NCBI GenBank assembly: GCA_033762815.1
Contig: JANRLF010000001.1
Span: 186,001 to 250,000 of the forward strand
Direction of reading: 5' to 3'
Origin: JANRLF01 sp033762815
GTDB lineage: Bacteria > Bacteroidota > Bacteroidia > Chitinophagales > CAIOSU01
DNA length: 64,000 nucleotides
How positions within the stretch are numbered: position 1 is the stretch's first letter; each line of letters begins with the position of its first letter. A program made the position numbers and the translations under genes. The notes under the pieces were generated by a model. It was not told the origin of the DNA and did not search any database. It was given only the letters and a program-made list of their open reading frames with translations. Of the stretch, positions 37,182 through 47,239 are shown in pieces.

Positions 37182-37191
37182 TTTATCAGCA

Positions 37192-37479
37192 ATGACTATT
37201 CTGGAAGAATTATTGGAAGGTACTGCCCAGCAATTGGCGCATAATGTACGCAAACAAATAAACGCTGCAGGACATGTTCGTACGGGTCGGCTTCTTTTAT
37301 CGGTGAATACCGAACTGGTAAAAAACGGCAATACATGGACGGTGGAAGGCAGTATGGAAGCTTATGGAGTGAATTTGGATAGGCGCAAACCCTTCCTTTC
37401 ACTTGCCTATCCCAATGAAGCGCAACTTGCTCAGGAGCTGGAGCAGCAGTTGGCCAATTATATTCAATCGCAATTATAA
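37192..37479 (+). CDS. HK97 gp10-like neck / head-tail joining protein (small)
   Basis: A 95-residue protein whose HVRTGRLLLSVNTELV followed by WTVEGSMEAYGVNLD and a helical end recalls the HK97 gp10 family, where an arginine-threonine-glycine turn (RTG-L-S) precedes the central strands. gp10-type proteins sit at the head-tail junction. It lies 10 bp downstream of the previous gene in the same operon. It is shorter than typical gp10 (about 120-150 residues), so it may be a reduced version. Confidence 0.5.
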   Translation: MTILEELLEGTAQQLAHNVRKQINAAGHVRTGRLLLSVNTELVKNGNTWTVEGSMEAYGVNLDRRKPFLSLAYPNEAQLAQELEQQLANYIQSQL

Positions 37480-37491
37480 TCCCCTTAATTT

Positions 37492-39180
37492 ATGGCATTC
37501 AGCATACCCCCCATAGCCTTGCCCAATCCTTTTGTGGCTGTTACCCAACCCATAAAAATAATAGTGGCCGAACCTACTGCCAATCAATTGAAAAGTGCGG
37601 TATTGTACCTGGTTATTGGCAACAAGAGCATAAGCCTACAACAAGAATTGGATTTCGTTTCCGTATTTGGAAACATTAAGACCATTACCTTCGATATTCA
37701 CGATATCCTGCAAGACTATATTGGCTATCAAGTGCCGCCCATTAACCAAAGTGGCATAGTACCCGCCCCTAAAGCGTTGCAGGAGTTTAGTTTGTTGGTA
37801 TTAGGCTACGATAGCAATGGTTATCCCTTAGGCTTGATTAGTCAGCCAAGCAGCGGTGGCAAGTTGTATGCTGTGAATGCTGCTTTACAGTACGGCCAAT
37901 TTCACACTTACCTGAACCACTATGTGCTGGGCATGACTCCCAGTAACAACATCGCCAGGTTTATGACCAATGCGCCTCGGGAAAAGCAGGTTGCCTTGTA
38001 TGAAAGCGAATTCCTTTCCCTGATGGCAAAAGGGGGCAATGCAAGCGGTTGGTATGTATATGTACTGCGGAAGAGAATGAACGGTGATGAAAAGCTGTAT
38101 AAGTTTTCCATCAGCCAAGCCAACAACTTTGTGCGTTTCGATATAGGTACGGGCCCTGCCAATATCAACGCCCTTGCAGCAGGACTAATTAATGAACAGA
38201 CACAGCGCTACGAAGTGAAGATAGTAGCCGAAAATGGTAATCTATTCCCTGATGGCAGCAATGGCACCATGGATACAAGTATCATTGGCCTTACTACCCC
38301 AAAAGACCCAAATCCAAGCCCTTCAAGTACTTTTAGGCATAGTGGCGCCTACTCTTTGAAGCAACGAGGCAGTACCCCTGTATTTGGCTTTTATCCGTTG
38401 TTGAGCCATGCTACACCTATCGTTTTGCAACCGAATGGTAGCTACTTGGCAACCGCCTTTGTATATATCCAACCCTTGACCGGTTTTAGTGCCCCAGCAG
38501 GGCTTTCTATTTTGTTATTGACCGAAACAACCCCCAATGGCCTTAGCATAAGACCTGTATCAAAACCCGACTTGAGTGAAGGAAATCTATTTGGAAAATG
38601 GCTACAGGTAAGTTCTATTATTGAAACCGATAACCAGCAATCCAATTTTCCCATCAAACTGGTGCTAATGGCCATTACTAGCGGCAATGGTTTACTGAAC
38701 AGCAATGTTTACATTGACGATATCAGCATAGTTGCTTTTCGGCCAGTATCGGAAAGCCGTACTTATGTACTTGACCACCAATGCCATGAAATGCCCACCC
38801 GGGTCCATTTCCTCAACCGCTTGGGAGCTTTTGATAGCTATACTTTTACTGGCCTGGAGAAAAAAACACTGAAGACCAAATCGAATGTTTATGATAAAAA
38901 CCTAGCAGGCTATTTCACCAAGGAGGCAAGGGGAAGAGATGTACAGTCCGTACAGGCATCGGAAGTATTCAAGTGCAGTACCGATGCCCTTAGGCCAGAA
39001 GAAATAGCCTGGTTGGAAGAGTTGCTTACCAGTCCTGCCATCTTCATTCAGCGAAACATGGAGTATATACCCGTGGTGATAGCCAATGGCAGCTTTGAGA
39101 CGATGAATACCGATAAAAACTTTCAAAGACTGATAGTGGAATTCGAAATGGCCAAAGAGGTAGTGCTTCAAAGAAATTAA
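37492..39180 (+). CDS. Large phage-type tail protein (distal tail/baseplate candidate)
   Basis: A 562-residue beta-rich protein without a signal peptide. The long central section (about 260-420) looks like a carbohydrate-binding sandwich: FRHSGAYSLKQRGSTPVFGF to YIDDISIVAFRPV. The C-terminal part (about 430-560, VHFLNRLGAFDSYTFTGLEK) resembles distal tail proteins of Bacteroidota siphophages. It is therefore a plausible distal tail or baseplate component that binds surface sugars. Located between the neck genes and the next large tail gene, as in phage gene order. Confidence 0.6.
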   Translation: MAFSIPPIALPNPFVAVTQPIKIIVAEPTANQLKSAVLYLVIGNKSISLQQELDFVSVFGNIKTITFDIHDILQDYIGYQVPPINQSGIVPAPKALQEFSLLVLGYDSNGYPLGLISQPSSGGKLYAVNAALQYGQFHTYLNHYVLGMTPSNNIARFMTNAPREKQVALYESEFLSLMAKGGNASGWYVYVLRKRMNGDEKLYKFSISQANNFVRFDIGTGPANINALAAGLINEQTQRYEVKIVAENGNLFPDGSNGTMDTSIIGLTTPKDPNPSPSSTFRHSGAYSLKQRGSTPVFGFYPLLSHATPIVLQPNGSYLATAFVYIQPLTGFSAPAGLSILLLTETTPNGLSIRPVSKPDLSEGNLFGKWLQVSSIIETDNQQSNFPIKLVLMAITSGNGLLNSNVYIDDISIVAFRPVSESRTYVLDHQCHEMPTRVHFLNRLGAFDSYTFTGLEKKTLKTKSNVYDKNLAGYFTKEARGRDVQSVQASEVFKCSTDALRPEEIAWLEELLTSPAIFIQRNMEYIPVVIANGSFETMNTDKNFQRLIVEFEMAKEVVLQRN

Positions 39181-39189
39181 TAACGACCG

Positions 39190-41778
39190 ATGCCCCAAGT
39201 AGAATTAACGATTATGGATAGCCAGTACCAAGTGCTGGGTTCATTGGACATTACAGATAATACCGATTTTCCCTTGGCTATCAGCCATTCCCTGGCAGAC
39301 CTAAAGGATATCACCAAACGCACCGGTGCCAGCAGCAAAACCTTTTCAGTACCGGCTACCAAAAACAATAACAAGCTGCTATCGCACATTTATAATGTCA
39401 ATGTGAGCAGCACCTACCTGCCCGTGCGCAAAGCCCGTGTAATGGTGAATGGCATTGCCGTGTTTACGGGCAATTTAAAAGTAAAGGGCCTTACCCAATA
39501 CCAAAGTCCTGAGGCATATGAACTGGAACTGACCGGAGACAACTTGGATTGGGTTGAACAGTTGAAATTATTGAGCATCCGCGATTTGGATTTTGTAAGC
39601 CCTGGCCAAGCCGATGCCCATCAACAGGTTTTCGATGCAGCAACCATTGAGGCTAGTTGGAATGGTGCTTATCCAGTATGGGATTACGTGTATTCGCTAA
39701 AAAGTTATGGCGGATGGCGGGGCAATAGTCTTGACACCCAGTTTGCCCCTCGATATGTTTTGGTGGACGATATGCGACCCGACGTATATGTATTGGCGGT
39801 AATCAATAGAGCCTTTGCCAAAATAGGCTATACCTTCCAAAGTAACTTTTTGTCGGGCAATTTGGGAAAAAAGCTAATTATCCCTTTTGTGGGCAACAAC
39901 TTTCTCCGCGAGGGACAGATTGCTACAGATGCTTCCTTTAAAGTGAAGAGCGGTGGCTTGCAGCACTTTTATGATATCCAAGACCCTGGAGGGCCGGGCA
40001 ATGTCACTAAAAATTACCATTACTTGCAGTACGACGTCGAAAGTCCTTCGCCCGATTTTTTTGACAACGGCAATCACTTTACTACCAGTTATGTGACGAA
40101 CAACAGGCAGTTAAGGTCCTTTTATACGTCGCCCAGCAAGAAAATTTATGTGTCCTTTACCGCTAGTGGCCTTATCAAAGGAATAAATGGGCACGTGGAC
40201 AAGCTGTTGATAGAGATTATAGATTTTACCAATGGGGCGGTGCTGGTATCGGAAGAGCATGAAGAGATAGAGGGGATAAATGAATGGGAAGTGCCCTTTC
40301 AGATAACCTCGGGTAAAGACGTACTAGCTGCTGGCCATCGAGTGGGTGTAAAAGTCACAAGCTGGGTGAGACATGCAGGTTTGTTTAAAAGCAAAGCTGT
40401 CATTTGGGCGCAGCAACTGGAATTTTATTGTGAGGTGGACAATGTGCTATTAGAGGGCGACAAATATCATATTGCTACTGTGTTCCCTGATTGGAATGTG
40501 CTGGACATACTAGCCGGGCTGAACAACATGTTCAACCTTTATTATCGTACAGATGCGGTGGCTAAAACAGTATATTGCGAGCCTAGGGAACAGTTTTACA
40601 AGCCGGTATCCGATTCCGTTGATTGGACCTATAAGCTCGATATTTCCAAAGGCATCGCTACCGATTTCATTGACAGCTACAACCGCAACCTTGTATTCAC
40701 TTTCAAAAATGATAGTAAGGACAAGTATGTACAAGAATTGGCCAAGCAACTAGGTCGTACGCCCGGTGCAAGAACGGTGGTACTACCCGAGCGTTTCAAA
40801 GCTGGCAAGCAGGAGTTGGGCACCAAGTTTTTCGCCTATACGGCCGAGGCGGTTAACGAAGTGCTGCACCTAAACAAAGATAATGGCCCTATACTGCCCG
40901 TATTTTGGAAGGATAGCAAGTATCCTGAAGAAGCGGTGTATGATTATGAACCCCGAATTTTACTATATAGGGGCAACCTATTCCAAATCGGTATCAATGG
41001 CAATACCTCTTGGGCTTGGAAGCAAAAAAGTAACATACAGCAAAAGATACCCTATGCTTCCTGCGGCCTTGAGCTCGATTATTCTGGCGTTAATGGCCTA
41101 GCGGAAACCTATTATAAAACCGACGTGGCTGCCATTAAGGATGGGCGTATCATTATTGCTTGGTTTTATCTGAAAGCCGCCGATATGATGAATATCGACC
41201 TGCGAAAGCCAGTATTTATATCGCACCACAACCTACATGGGTATTATTATATCAACAAAATAATTGATTACCAACCGCTGAAAAATATCAGTACCAAGGT
41301 AGAGCTTATAAAAATTGTCCAGGCAGCCGCTTTGCCTCCCGACACTGGAGTGCAGAAGACGGCCAATCCTTTGCTCAGCGACCCCACCTTGGGGCAGGGG
41401 ACGGGCAAAACGGAGGGTTTGGCCGCATCTACAACTGGGAGGTATCCGGCTACCGTTTTGAACAACGGCTCCGGCAACTGGGCCGTAAAGGGCAGTGCAT
41501 CGGTGGTGATGGGAGAGGGGCTCATAGCCACCGGCTCACAGCAATTGGTTTTGGGCAAATACAACGTGCCCTCCGAAAATGATCTTTTCCAAGTAGGTGG
41601 GGGCAGCTCTCATCAGCATCGTTACAAGGCGTTGAGCTTTACCAAAGAGGGGCAATTTTTAGTGCATGGAGGACAACTGTACAATAGCGAAGGGCAAGAA
41701 ATATTATATGTAGCCGAAAAAAACGAAAAGGGGCAGCCCACCCGCTTTGATAAATTGCACTTACGCGGCGACCAATAA
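39190..41778 (+). CDS. Tail-tip / tail-associated protein (862 aa)
   Basis: An 862-residue protein without signal peptide, read 9 bp after the previous gene. The N-terminal region (about 15-110, ISHSLADLKDITKRTGASSKTF) resembles the N-terminal hub domain of phage tail-tip proteins; the middle is beta-rich; residues about 760-862 (VMGEGLIATGSQQLVLGKYNV) resemble the repeated head-domain seen on phage tail fibres. In Bacteroidota phages this position encodes the tail hub or central fibre. Family-level evidence is weak but position and domain succession agree. Confidence 0.6.
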   Translation: MPQVELTIMDSQYQVLGSLDITDNTDFPLAISHSLADLKDITKRTGASSKTFSVPATKNNNKLLSHIYNVNVSSTYLPVRKARVMVNGIAVFTGNLKVKGLTQYQSPEAYELELTGDNLDWVEQLKLLSIRDLDFVSPGQADAHQQVFDAATIEASWNGAYPVWDYVYSLKSYGGWRGNSLDTQFAPRYVLVDDMRPDVYVLAVINRAFAKIGYTFQSNFLSGNLGKKLIIPFVGNNFLREGQIATDASFKVKSGGLQHFYDIQDPGGPGNVTKNYHYLQYDVESPSPDFFDNGNHFTTSYVTNNRQLRSFYTSPSKKIYVSFTASGLIKGINGHVDKLLIEIIDFTNGAVLVSEEHEEIEGINEWEVPFQITSGKDVLAAGHRVGVKVTSWVRHAGLFKSKAVIWAQQLEFYCEVDNVLLEGDKYHIATVFPDWNVLDILAGLNNMFNLYYRTDAVAKTVYCEPREQFYKPVSDSVDWTYKLDISKGIATDFIDSYNRNLVFTFKNDSKDKYVQELAKQLGRTPGARTVVLPERFKAGKQELGTKFFAYTAEAVNEVLHLNKDNGPILPVFWKDSKYPEEAVYDYEPRILLYRGNLFQIGINGNTSWAWKQKSNIQQKIPYASCGLELDYSGVNGLAETYYKTDVAAIKDGRIIIAWFYLKAADMMNIDLRKPVFISHHNLHGYYYINKIIDYQPLKNISTKVELIKIVQAAALPPDTGVQKTANPLLSDPTLGQGTGKTEGLAASTTGRYPATVLNNGSGNWAVKGSASVVMGEGLIATGSQQLVLGKYNVPSENDLFQVGGGSSHQHRYKALSFTKEGQFLVHGGQLYNSEGQEILYVAEKNEKGQPTRFDKLHLRGDQ

Positions 41779-41823
41779 CCATTCATCCGCCAAAGGAATT
41801 GGCAAAGTAAAAACTTACATATT

Positions 41824-44800
41824 ATGGCAACAGAAATATTCTTCCGTCTGAAAATAGATGGTATCGAGACCTTGTTGGTCCAATTGGGGCAAACCCAAGC
41901 ATTATTGGATAAGGCCAGTGCATCTGCCAAGCAATTTAGCGGCAGCGTTACCCCTATTTCACAAGAAATGAAGAAGTGGGCCGATGCGCAAAAACAGATT
42001 ATAGCGAGTTTACAAAGCCTATTGTCAACTAGCAATAGCGCTGCCAAGGGTTTGGATAATTTAGGAAACTCAATGGAAGGCTTAGGGCAGGGCTCGGCCG
42101 ATACCGCAAAAGAAATGGCGGCTTTGGAAGGCTCCATGCAGCAAATGGTAACTGAGGCCAATGGCCTTGATTTATCCATTGAATCCAATAAGGTACGCTA
42201 CCAGGAATTACAGGCCCAATTGCAAACAACCGCCCTCAATTTAGCCAATATGGGCAACGCGGCTAAGCAGGCGGGCGATGCTTTAGAAGGACAGCAAGAT
42301 ACAGGAAGTACCTTTAAATCATTGGAGGAGGGAATTGTGGCCAGTATGGAGGCTTTGCAGGGCTTAAAAGGTATTTTGGCAGAGAACCACTTTGGGGAAG
42401 GAAGCCAGGCTGTGGAGAACTTGACAGCCGCCTTGGAAGCAGCGGAAAAAGGTACGCAGGCTATGGGTATCACCATGAAAATAGCAAACGGCATAGCGGC
42501 TGCTTGGGAAACAGTAGTAGGCGTAGCCACCGGCAAAATCAAAATAGCGACAGTAGCGCAGGAACTTTTCAACCTGGCGCAAAAGGCAAACCCAATTGGC
42601 TTGATAGTAGGCCTTATTGCCGGCGCAGTGGCGGCTTATGCCACATTTGCTTCGAAAATAGATAAAGCTGCGGAGGAGCAAAAGCAATTTAATGATTTGC
42701 AAAGGGCTGCTGCGGAAGAAACCAGTAAGGAGATAGGCAATGCAGCTGCTTTGTTCAATGCGTTGAAGAAGGAAAACAGTACCCGTGAAGAAAGAAACCG
42801 TGCATTGGTAACCCTCAATGGCCATTATGGTGATTACATGGACAATCTATTGACTGAGAAAAGTAGCTTGGAAGACATTGAGGCCGCACAAAAGCAAGTA
42901 AACGCTGCTATACTTCAGAATGTAATTGCCCGTCAGTTTCAGGAAAAAGCCAATGAGTTATTGGGTAAAATTGTCGATAAGCAACTTGAGCTGAACAAAG
43001 CCAACGAAGATTTGGAGAAGGGTAATGCATCCACTTGGGAATCTTTTCTTTCCTATGCCGGTGCGGCCTTGTCGTCATTGTCGGGCATGCCGGTTAGTTT
43101 TAAGGATGCGCAAGAAGGGCTGGTCAATTTCCAAAATGCCTCAGATGTAAATAGCTTAACAGGGGATGTAAACGATTTAAATGCGGCATTCGAAAAGCTG
43201 CCTGATCAATTCAACCAGATAAAAGAGAATTTAAAGGGAGCTTTTGACGGTTTGGATTTATCCATCTTCACTGAAACAGTTAATGATGCAATAAAGCCAT
43301 TAGATGGTTTGAAACAGCAACAGACGAAATTGAAGGACCAAGCTTTGGAATTGAAGCTAAAGCAAGTGGAACTGAAGAAAGGTTCAAGTGAATACAACGA
43401 AATTACCAAAGAGCTTTCTAAAACGCTTAACCAATACCATAGCATTAATGAGCAGATAAGAAATGCAGAAAGCATATTTGACAAAGTCCCATCCATCGAT
43501 CCTTATAAAAAAATGTTAGAGGATAAAATGGAGTATGAAAGGGAAAATGAGCTGAGAATCAAGCAGGATTATGAAAATGGACTGTTGAGTAAAGAACAGA
43601 TGTTGGAAGAGTTGGCCAAGCGTGAAATGGCATCCTTGCAATGGAGGCTTAGCTTGGCCCAGCAGTTTGGAAAGGATACTACGGATATAGAATTGGAGAT
43701 AGCCAATAAAAGCATTTACATTAAGCAACAAACCGAGGCAGAGAAGTTAAGGCTAGCAGAAGTGGCAAATCAAAAGGAAGTGGAGGCTAAGCGGAAAGCA
43801 GAAGAAGAGAAAAAGCGGCTTGAAGAAGAAGCATACCAATTGCAATTGCAACTTTATGACTCCGAAAAGACAGATAGGGAGGCCGCTTATCAGGAAGAGG
43901 TTCATCAACTTAACGAATCGCTAAGAAATCAAGAGTTAAGCCATAAAGAGTATACCAGGAGAATTAAGGACGCAGAAGCTGCGCTTTCGAAGGACAAAAT
44001 AGCAATTTTGCGTTCAGAAGCAGAGTATAGAAAGGCAATATTTGGAGCAGAGAGCAAAGAATACCTTGATTCGTTAAAGGCCCTGAATGATGCCGAGCTG
44101 CAGATGGAAGCCGAAAAGCAGCAGAAAAAGCAAGAATATGGCCAGCAAGCCATGGAAGTTGCCTTTCAGATAGCCCAAACCACTTCCGATGCCATTTTTG
44201 AGATACAGGCCAATGATGCAGAAAGGGAAAAGCAGCATAAGCTGGATGCCCTGCAAAAGCAATTGGATTTGGGGCTGATCAGTCAAGAGGAGTACGAAAA
44301 AAAGAAAAAGGATATCGAGAAGAAAGCCTTTGACAAAAAGAAAAAGCAGGACATTATTCAAGCCATCGTGAATGGAGCCTTGGCCATTACCCAAGCATTT
44401 GCCCAACTGGGCCCCATTGGTGGCGCCATTGCTACGGCGGGCATTGTGGCCAATACGGCTGCGCAAATTGCGGTTATCAGTAAGCAAAAGTTTGCCAGGG
44501 GTGGCTTCATACCGTTTCAATCGGGCGGTATGGTACAAGGGCCTAGCCATGCCCAGGGCGGTGTGTCATTTTTAAGCAATGGCAGGCTGATGGAAGCGGA
44601 AGGAGGGGAGCTGATTGTTAATCGCAAAATATGGCAACGGCCTGATTTCGTAAGGGCCATATCGGACATGAATGCCCATACCGGTGGCAAGCGCTTTTTT
44701 GCCAGTGGGGGTATAGTACCAGCACCTATCTTTTCCACCCAGCAAGCTGGGAGCGCCAATCTAAAGGCATTTAGCAGCCAAGAATTGGTGGATGGTCTGC

Positions 44801-44910
44801 GGGGAGTGATTTCCCAAGAAGTAGGGAGTATTAAAGTAGTGAACAACGTAGTGGATACCAGTGCCCAACAAAGCCGCTTGGTCAATCAGCAGGTGGACAA
44901 TAGTTTTTAG
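41824..44910 (+). CDS. Tape measure protein
   Basis: A 1028-residue protein, largely helical and coiled-coil (strong heptads about 540-880), with hydrophobic segments around 225-275 (PIGLIVGLIAGAVAAYATF) and 840-880 (LGPIGGAIATAGIVANTAAQ), and a C-terminal signature FARGGFIPFQSGGMVQGP followed by NGRLMEAEGGELIVNRKIW, which recurs in tape measures of Bacteroidota phages. The length would set a tail of roughly 150 nm by the usual 1.5 angstrom per residue rule, far longer than in RcGTA. Frame intact. Its chaperone lies 19 kb away on the other strand. Confidence 0.9.
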   Translation: MATEIFFRLKIDGIETLLVQLGQTQALLDKASASAKQFSGSVTPISQEMKKWADAQKQIIASLQSLLSTSNSAAKGLDNLGNSMEGLGQGSADTAKEMAALEGSMQQMVTEANGLDLSIESNKVRYQELQAQLQTTALNLANMGNAAKQAGDALEGQQDTGSTFKSLEEGIVASMEALQGLKGILAENHFGEGSQAVENLTAALEAAEKGTQAMGITMKIANGIAAAWETVVGVATGKIKIATVAQELFNLAQKANPIGLIVGLIAGAVAAYATFASKIDKAAEEQKQFNDLQRAAAEETSKEIGNAAALFNALKKENSTREERNRALVTLNGHYGDYMDNLLTEKSSLEDIEAAQKQVNAAILQNVIARQFQEKANELLGKIVDKQLELNKANEDLEKGNASTWESFLSYAGAALSSLSGMPVSFKDAQEGLVNFQNASDVNSLTGDVNDLNAAFEKLPDQFNQIKENLKGAFDGLDLSIFTETVNDAIKPLDGLKQQQTKLKDQALELKLKQVELKKGSSEYNEITKELSKTLNQYHSINEQIRNAESIFDKVPSIDPYKKMLEDKMEYERENELRIKQDYENGLLSKEQMLEELAKREMASLQWRLSLAQQFGKDTTDIELEIANKSIYIKQQTEAEKLRLAEVANQKEVEAKRKAEEEKKRLEEEAYQLQLQLYDSEKTDREAAYQEEVHQLNESLRNQELSHKEYTRRIKDAEAALSKDKIAILRSEAEYRKAIFGAESKEYLDSLKALNDAELQMEAEKQQKKQEYGQQAMEVAFQIAQTTSDAIFEIQANDAEREKQHKLDALQKQLDLGLISQEEYEKKKKDIEKKAFDKKKKQDIIQAIVNGALAITQAFAQLGPIGGAIATAGIVANTAAQIAVISKQKFARGGFIPFQSGGMVQGPSHAQGGVSFLSNGRLMEAEGGELIVNRKIWQRPDFVRAISDMNAHTGGKRFFASGGIVPAPIFSTQQAGSANLKAFSSQELVDGLRGVISQEVGSIKVVNNVVDTSAQQSRLVNQQVDNSF

Positions 44911-45923
44911 TTGGTTTTTATGAATTCCCAAAAAACCATTTCCCCTTCATCATGTAATTTAATTATGGAATGCTCTCTTCTTTGCAATGTATAAAAGTGA
45001 CCATTTTCATACTCGGTGGCATCCACGTCATCTCCCCTCCATTCCAAAAGTAACGTTATCATTATCCTATCATAGTAATTGCTGGGTTTGCCATTTTCAG
45101 TAGCTGTAAAAGTAAAATAGATAAATAACAGCTTATCGAGCTGGTCATTTTTAAAAGTAGGAATTGCCATTACATTTACCTTCGAATTGTCTTTAGTGCG
45201 TAAGGTATCCTCAAAATATAGCTTGATGCTGTCCCCTTTTTCTTCAATTACATCTATAACACCCGCTTCCTTCAGGTTTGTGGCATGTTGTAAAAAAGTG
45301 GCTTTGTTCATGCCTAACTTAAAATTTAAGTAAGTACTGCCATCGGCAAAAGGGATGGGCTTTTCAATGGGTGCTTCTTTTTGAATGCTAGTAGGTTGCG
45401 GTTTTTGCTTTGCGGGAAACTTTTGGGTCATCATACACTGATAAAGCTTTATGGCGAAATCAGGATCTATAAGTGGGAATTCTTTTTTAAAGTCATAGCC
45501 GAGTTCAAGCTGGATTTTTGGGCAACTATATTGGTATTCGTCTTTTATAGCATGTATTTCCCTACAGCTCATATATACTTGCAGTTGTCCATTGTTTTCA
45601 TTAGCCTTAATAAATTCTAAAAAACTCATACTCAGACTATGGGGCTTGCAAATCATCTCAATACCTGTGCGAAGGTTATTGATATTAATGTTCTTGGGCT
45701 TTGGTATAGCTACCTTAAACTCAATGGTGCCTCCGGCCTTTAAAATATCGCCATCATCGGGGATAAGTACCGTTTTTTTTATTTGTATTGTGTTCTTGCC
45801 ATCATTTACCAAATCTATCCAATCCGTGGTTGCTGAATCGCCTACTTGTGTAAAGCAATTTTGGCCATGAACTGTGGGAATGGAAAATACCAGTAAAAGA
45901 ATAAGGAGTTGTAGCGCTTTCAT
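44907..45923 (-). CDS. Exported protein of unknown function (338 aa)
   Basis: A 338-residue protein with a signal peptide (ending VHGQ). The N-terminal half is beta-rich, with cysteines (CFTQ, MICKP, MSCRE, SCPK) that may be oxidised outside the cytoplasm; the C-terminal part has LNFKLGMNKATFLQHATNL. I do not recognise a family. Its last four bases overlap the tape measure stop tail to tail, so it is embedded in the particle region although probably not of particle origin. Confidence 0.6.
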   Translation of the reverse strand: MKALQLLILLLVFSIPTVHGQNCFTQVGDSATTDWIDLVNDGKNTIQIKKTVLIPDDGDILKAGGTIEFKVAIPKPKNININNLRTGIEMICKPHSLSMSFLEFIKANENNGQLQVYMSCREIHAIKDEYQYSCPKIQLELGYDFKKEFPLIDPDFAIKLYQCMMTQKFPAKQKPQPTSIQKEAPIEKPIPFADGSTYLNFKLGMNKATFLQHATNLKEAGVIDVIEEKGDSIKLYFEDTLRTKDNSKVNVMAIPTFKNDQLDKLLFIYFTFTATENGKPSNYYDRIMITLLLEWRGDDVDATEYENGHFYTLQRREHSIIKLHDEGEMVFWEFIKTN

Positions 45924-46031
45924 TATTAAAGCTTTATTGGGTTACAAGCGGTTTATAAATCTTCGGGTATTGCAATCATTGCCTTAACTATGCTTATTTA
46001 TAAAAGTTACCTGATAAGCATTCAATCAATT

Positions 46032-46220
46032 ATGGCAATTCTCTCCTCTAAGATAGAGCAGCAATATCGGCTTACAAAATGCAAAAATTGTAAGCACTAT
46101 AAAAATAAAATGTTTTTTAAATTTTTTACCGCTTTATTTGCCCGATGCGGAGTGTGCGGTTGTTTCTTGAGGGCAAAAACAAAGCTACAGGATATGCATT
46201 GTCCACGGGGGCAATGGTAA
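46032..46220 (+). CDS. Small zinc-ribbon phage-type protein (62 aa)
   Basis: From the ATG at 46032 the protein has 62 residues; an ATG at 45990 would add 14 residues. It carries CKNCKHY and CGVCGCFLRAKTKL followed by MHCPRGQW, a small cysteine-rich pattern (CxxC, CxxCGCFL, CP) familiar from tailed-phage genomes, where it often lies among structural genes. It is probably a zinc-binding cytosolic protein of unknown role. The surrounding mixed-strand small genes form block D. Confidence 0.65.
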   Translation: MAILSSKIEQQYRLTKCKNCKHYKNKMFFKFFTALFARCGVCGCFLRAKTKLQDMHCPRGQW

Positions 46221-46221
46221 A

Positions 46222-46443
46222 TCAACCCTTGTATTTTTCCTCCATCAACAGGTGCAAGCCTTTTACCGTTTGATTGATTTGCTCGTTCATATCCTTGTAC
46301 ACGCCATTGAATTCCTTAGCTTCCAATAGGGCAATAATTTGAGCCTGGGCTTTCAAAATGGTAGCCAAATAAGCTTGGTTCAAAATCATTTTCTGCAACA
46401 GTTCTTGGCTCATTTGGGCATTGGTTAGCAAATCAGGATACAT
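46222..46443 (-). CDS. Small helical protein (73 aa)
   Basis: A 73-residue helical protein (MYPDLLTNAQMSQELLQKMI start, YKDMNEQINQTVKGLHLLME end). It is convergent with the zinc-ribbon gene, with only a two-base gap. Just upstream of its ATG, on its strand, is AGCACCATTGTATG, a shortened match to the shared motif (AGCACC..ATTG). No family recognised. Confidence 0.5.
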   Translation of the reverse strand: MYPDLLTNAQMSQELLQKMILNQAYLATILKAQAQIIALLEAKEFNGVYKDMNEQINQTVKGLHLLMEEKYKG

Positions 46444-46489
46444 ACAATGGTGCTTTTTGAAGGTATTAATATTAAAGATAGCTAAAAAT

Positions 46490-47239
46490 ATGCCTCACTC
46501 TTTGAAAAGAATATTACTGGCGGCCCCGGTATCTAACAAAAAAGCCTATGTGCTCGATGAATGGCTACAACATATCAGGCAATTCAGCTATCCAGCTTAT
46601 GATATTTTGCTAGTGGACAATAGCCATGATGAGCACTACCACCAATCGCTTTGGGATAAGGGCTTTCAGTGCTTATACTGCCCACCAGGCAACAAGCGGG
46701 CACCAGAATACATAGCTGACAGCCAAAACATGCTGCGCGATTACTTTTTAAAGGAAGGCTATGACTATCTGTTCAGCTTGGAGTGCGATAACTTCCCTCC
46801 GCTGGATATCATAGAACTCATGTTGGGCTATAAGGTCGACAATTTCAACATCCCCTACTTTCTAAAGAAAGACCATCATACCACCTTGGGCGTGCAGAAG
46901 TCGGTAATCAATTATGGGGGCTGGTGCGCCAATAAGGTATTGGCTCCTGCCGACAGTGTGGCCGAGTTTGATGGCAAGGTGAAATACTTCTATGCACCCT
47001 CTTTTGGCTGTTCGCTCTTCAGCAGGCGTTTGGTGGAGCGGGTTCGTTACCGGGTGGAGGCAAACAACCCATTTGCCTTTAGTGATAGTTTTTGGCACAT
47101 GGACAGCAATAAATTGGGCATAAGGCCCTGGGTGCACATGGGCATTATCTGCGAGCACAGGCGTTTCACTTGGCAACACAATCCTGATTTGGTAGGAAAA
47201 GAGCATGACAATGGCAAAGGGCATACAACACATAACTGA
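46490..47239 (+). CDS. GT-A-like glycosyltransferase, fourth of four
   Basis: From the ATG at 46490 the protein has 249 residues; a longer frame from 46421 would add 23 residues with no supporting pattern. It shows the early KRILLAAPVSNKKAYVLDEW segment, YDILLVDNSHDEHY, and the DXD-like FSLECDNFPP, together the layout of family-2-type GT-A enzymes. It overlaps the next small gene by 35 bp. Like the other three it is inside the particle region and lies apart from any polysaccharide export locus. Confidence 0.7.
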   Translation: MPHSLKRILLAAPVSNKKAYVLDEWLQHIRQFSYPAYDILLVDNSHDEHYHQSLWDKGFQCLYCPPGNKRAPEYIADSQNMLRDYFLKEGYDYLFSLECDNFPPLDIIELMLGYKVDNFNIPYFLKKDHHTTLGVQKSVINYGGWCANKVLAPADSVAEFDGKVKYFYAPSFGCSLFSRRLVERVRYRVEANNPFAFSDSFWHMDSNKLGIRPWVHMGIICEHRRFTWQHNPDLVGKEHDNGKGHTTHN

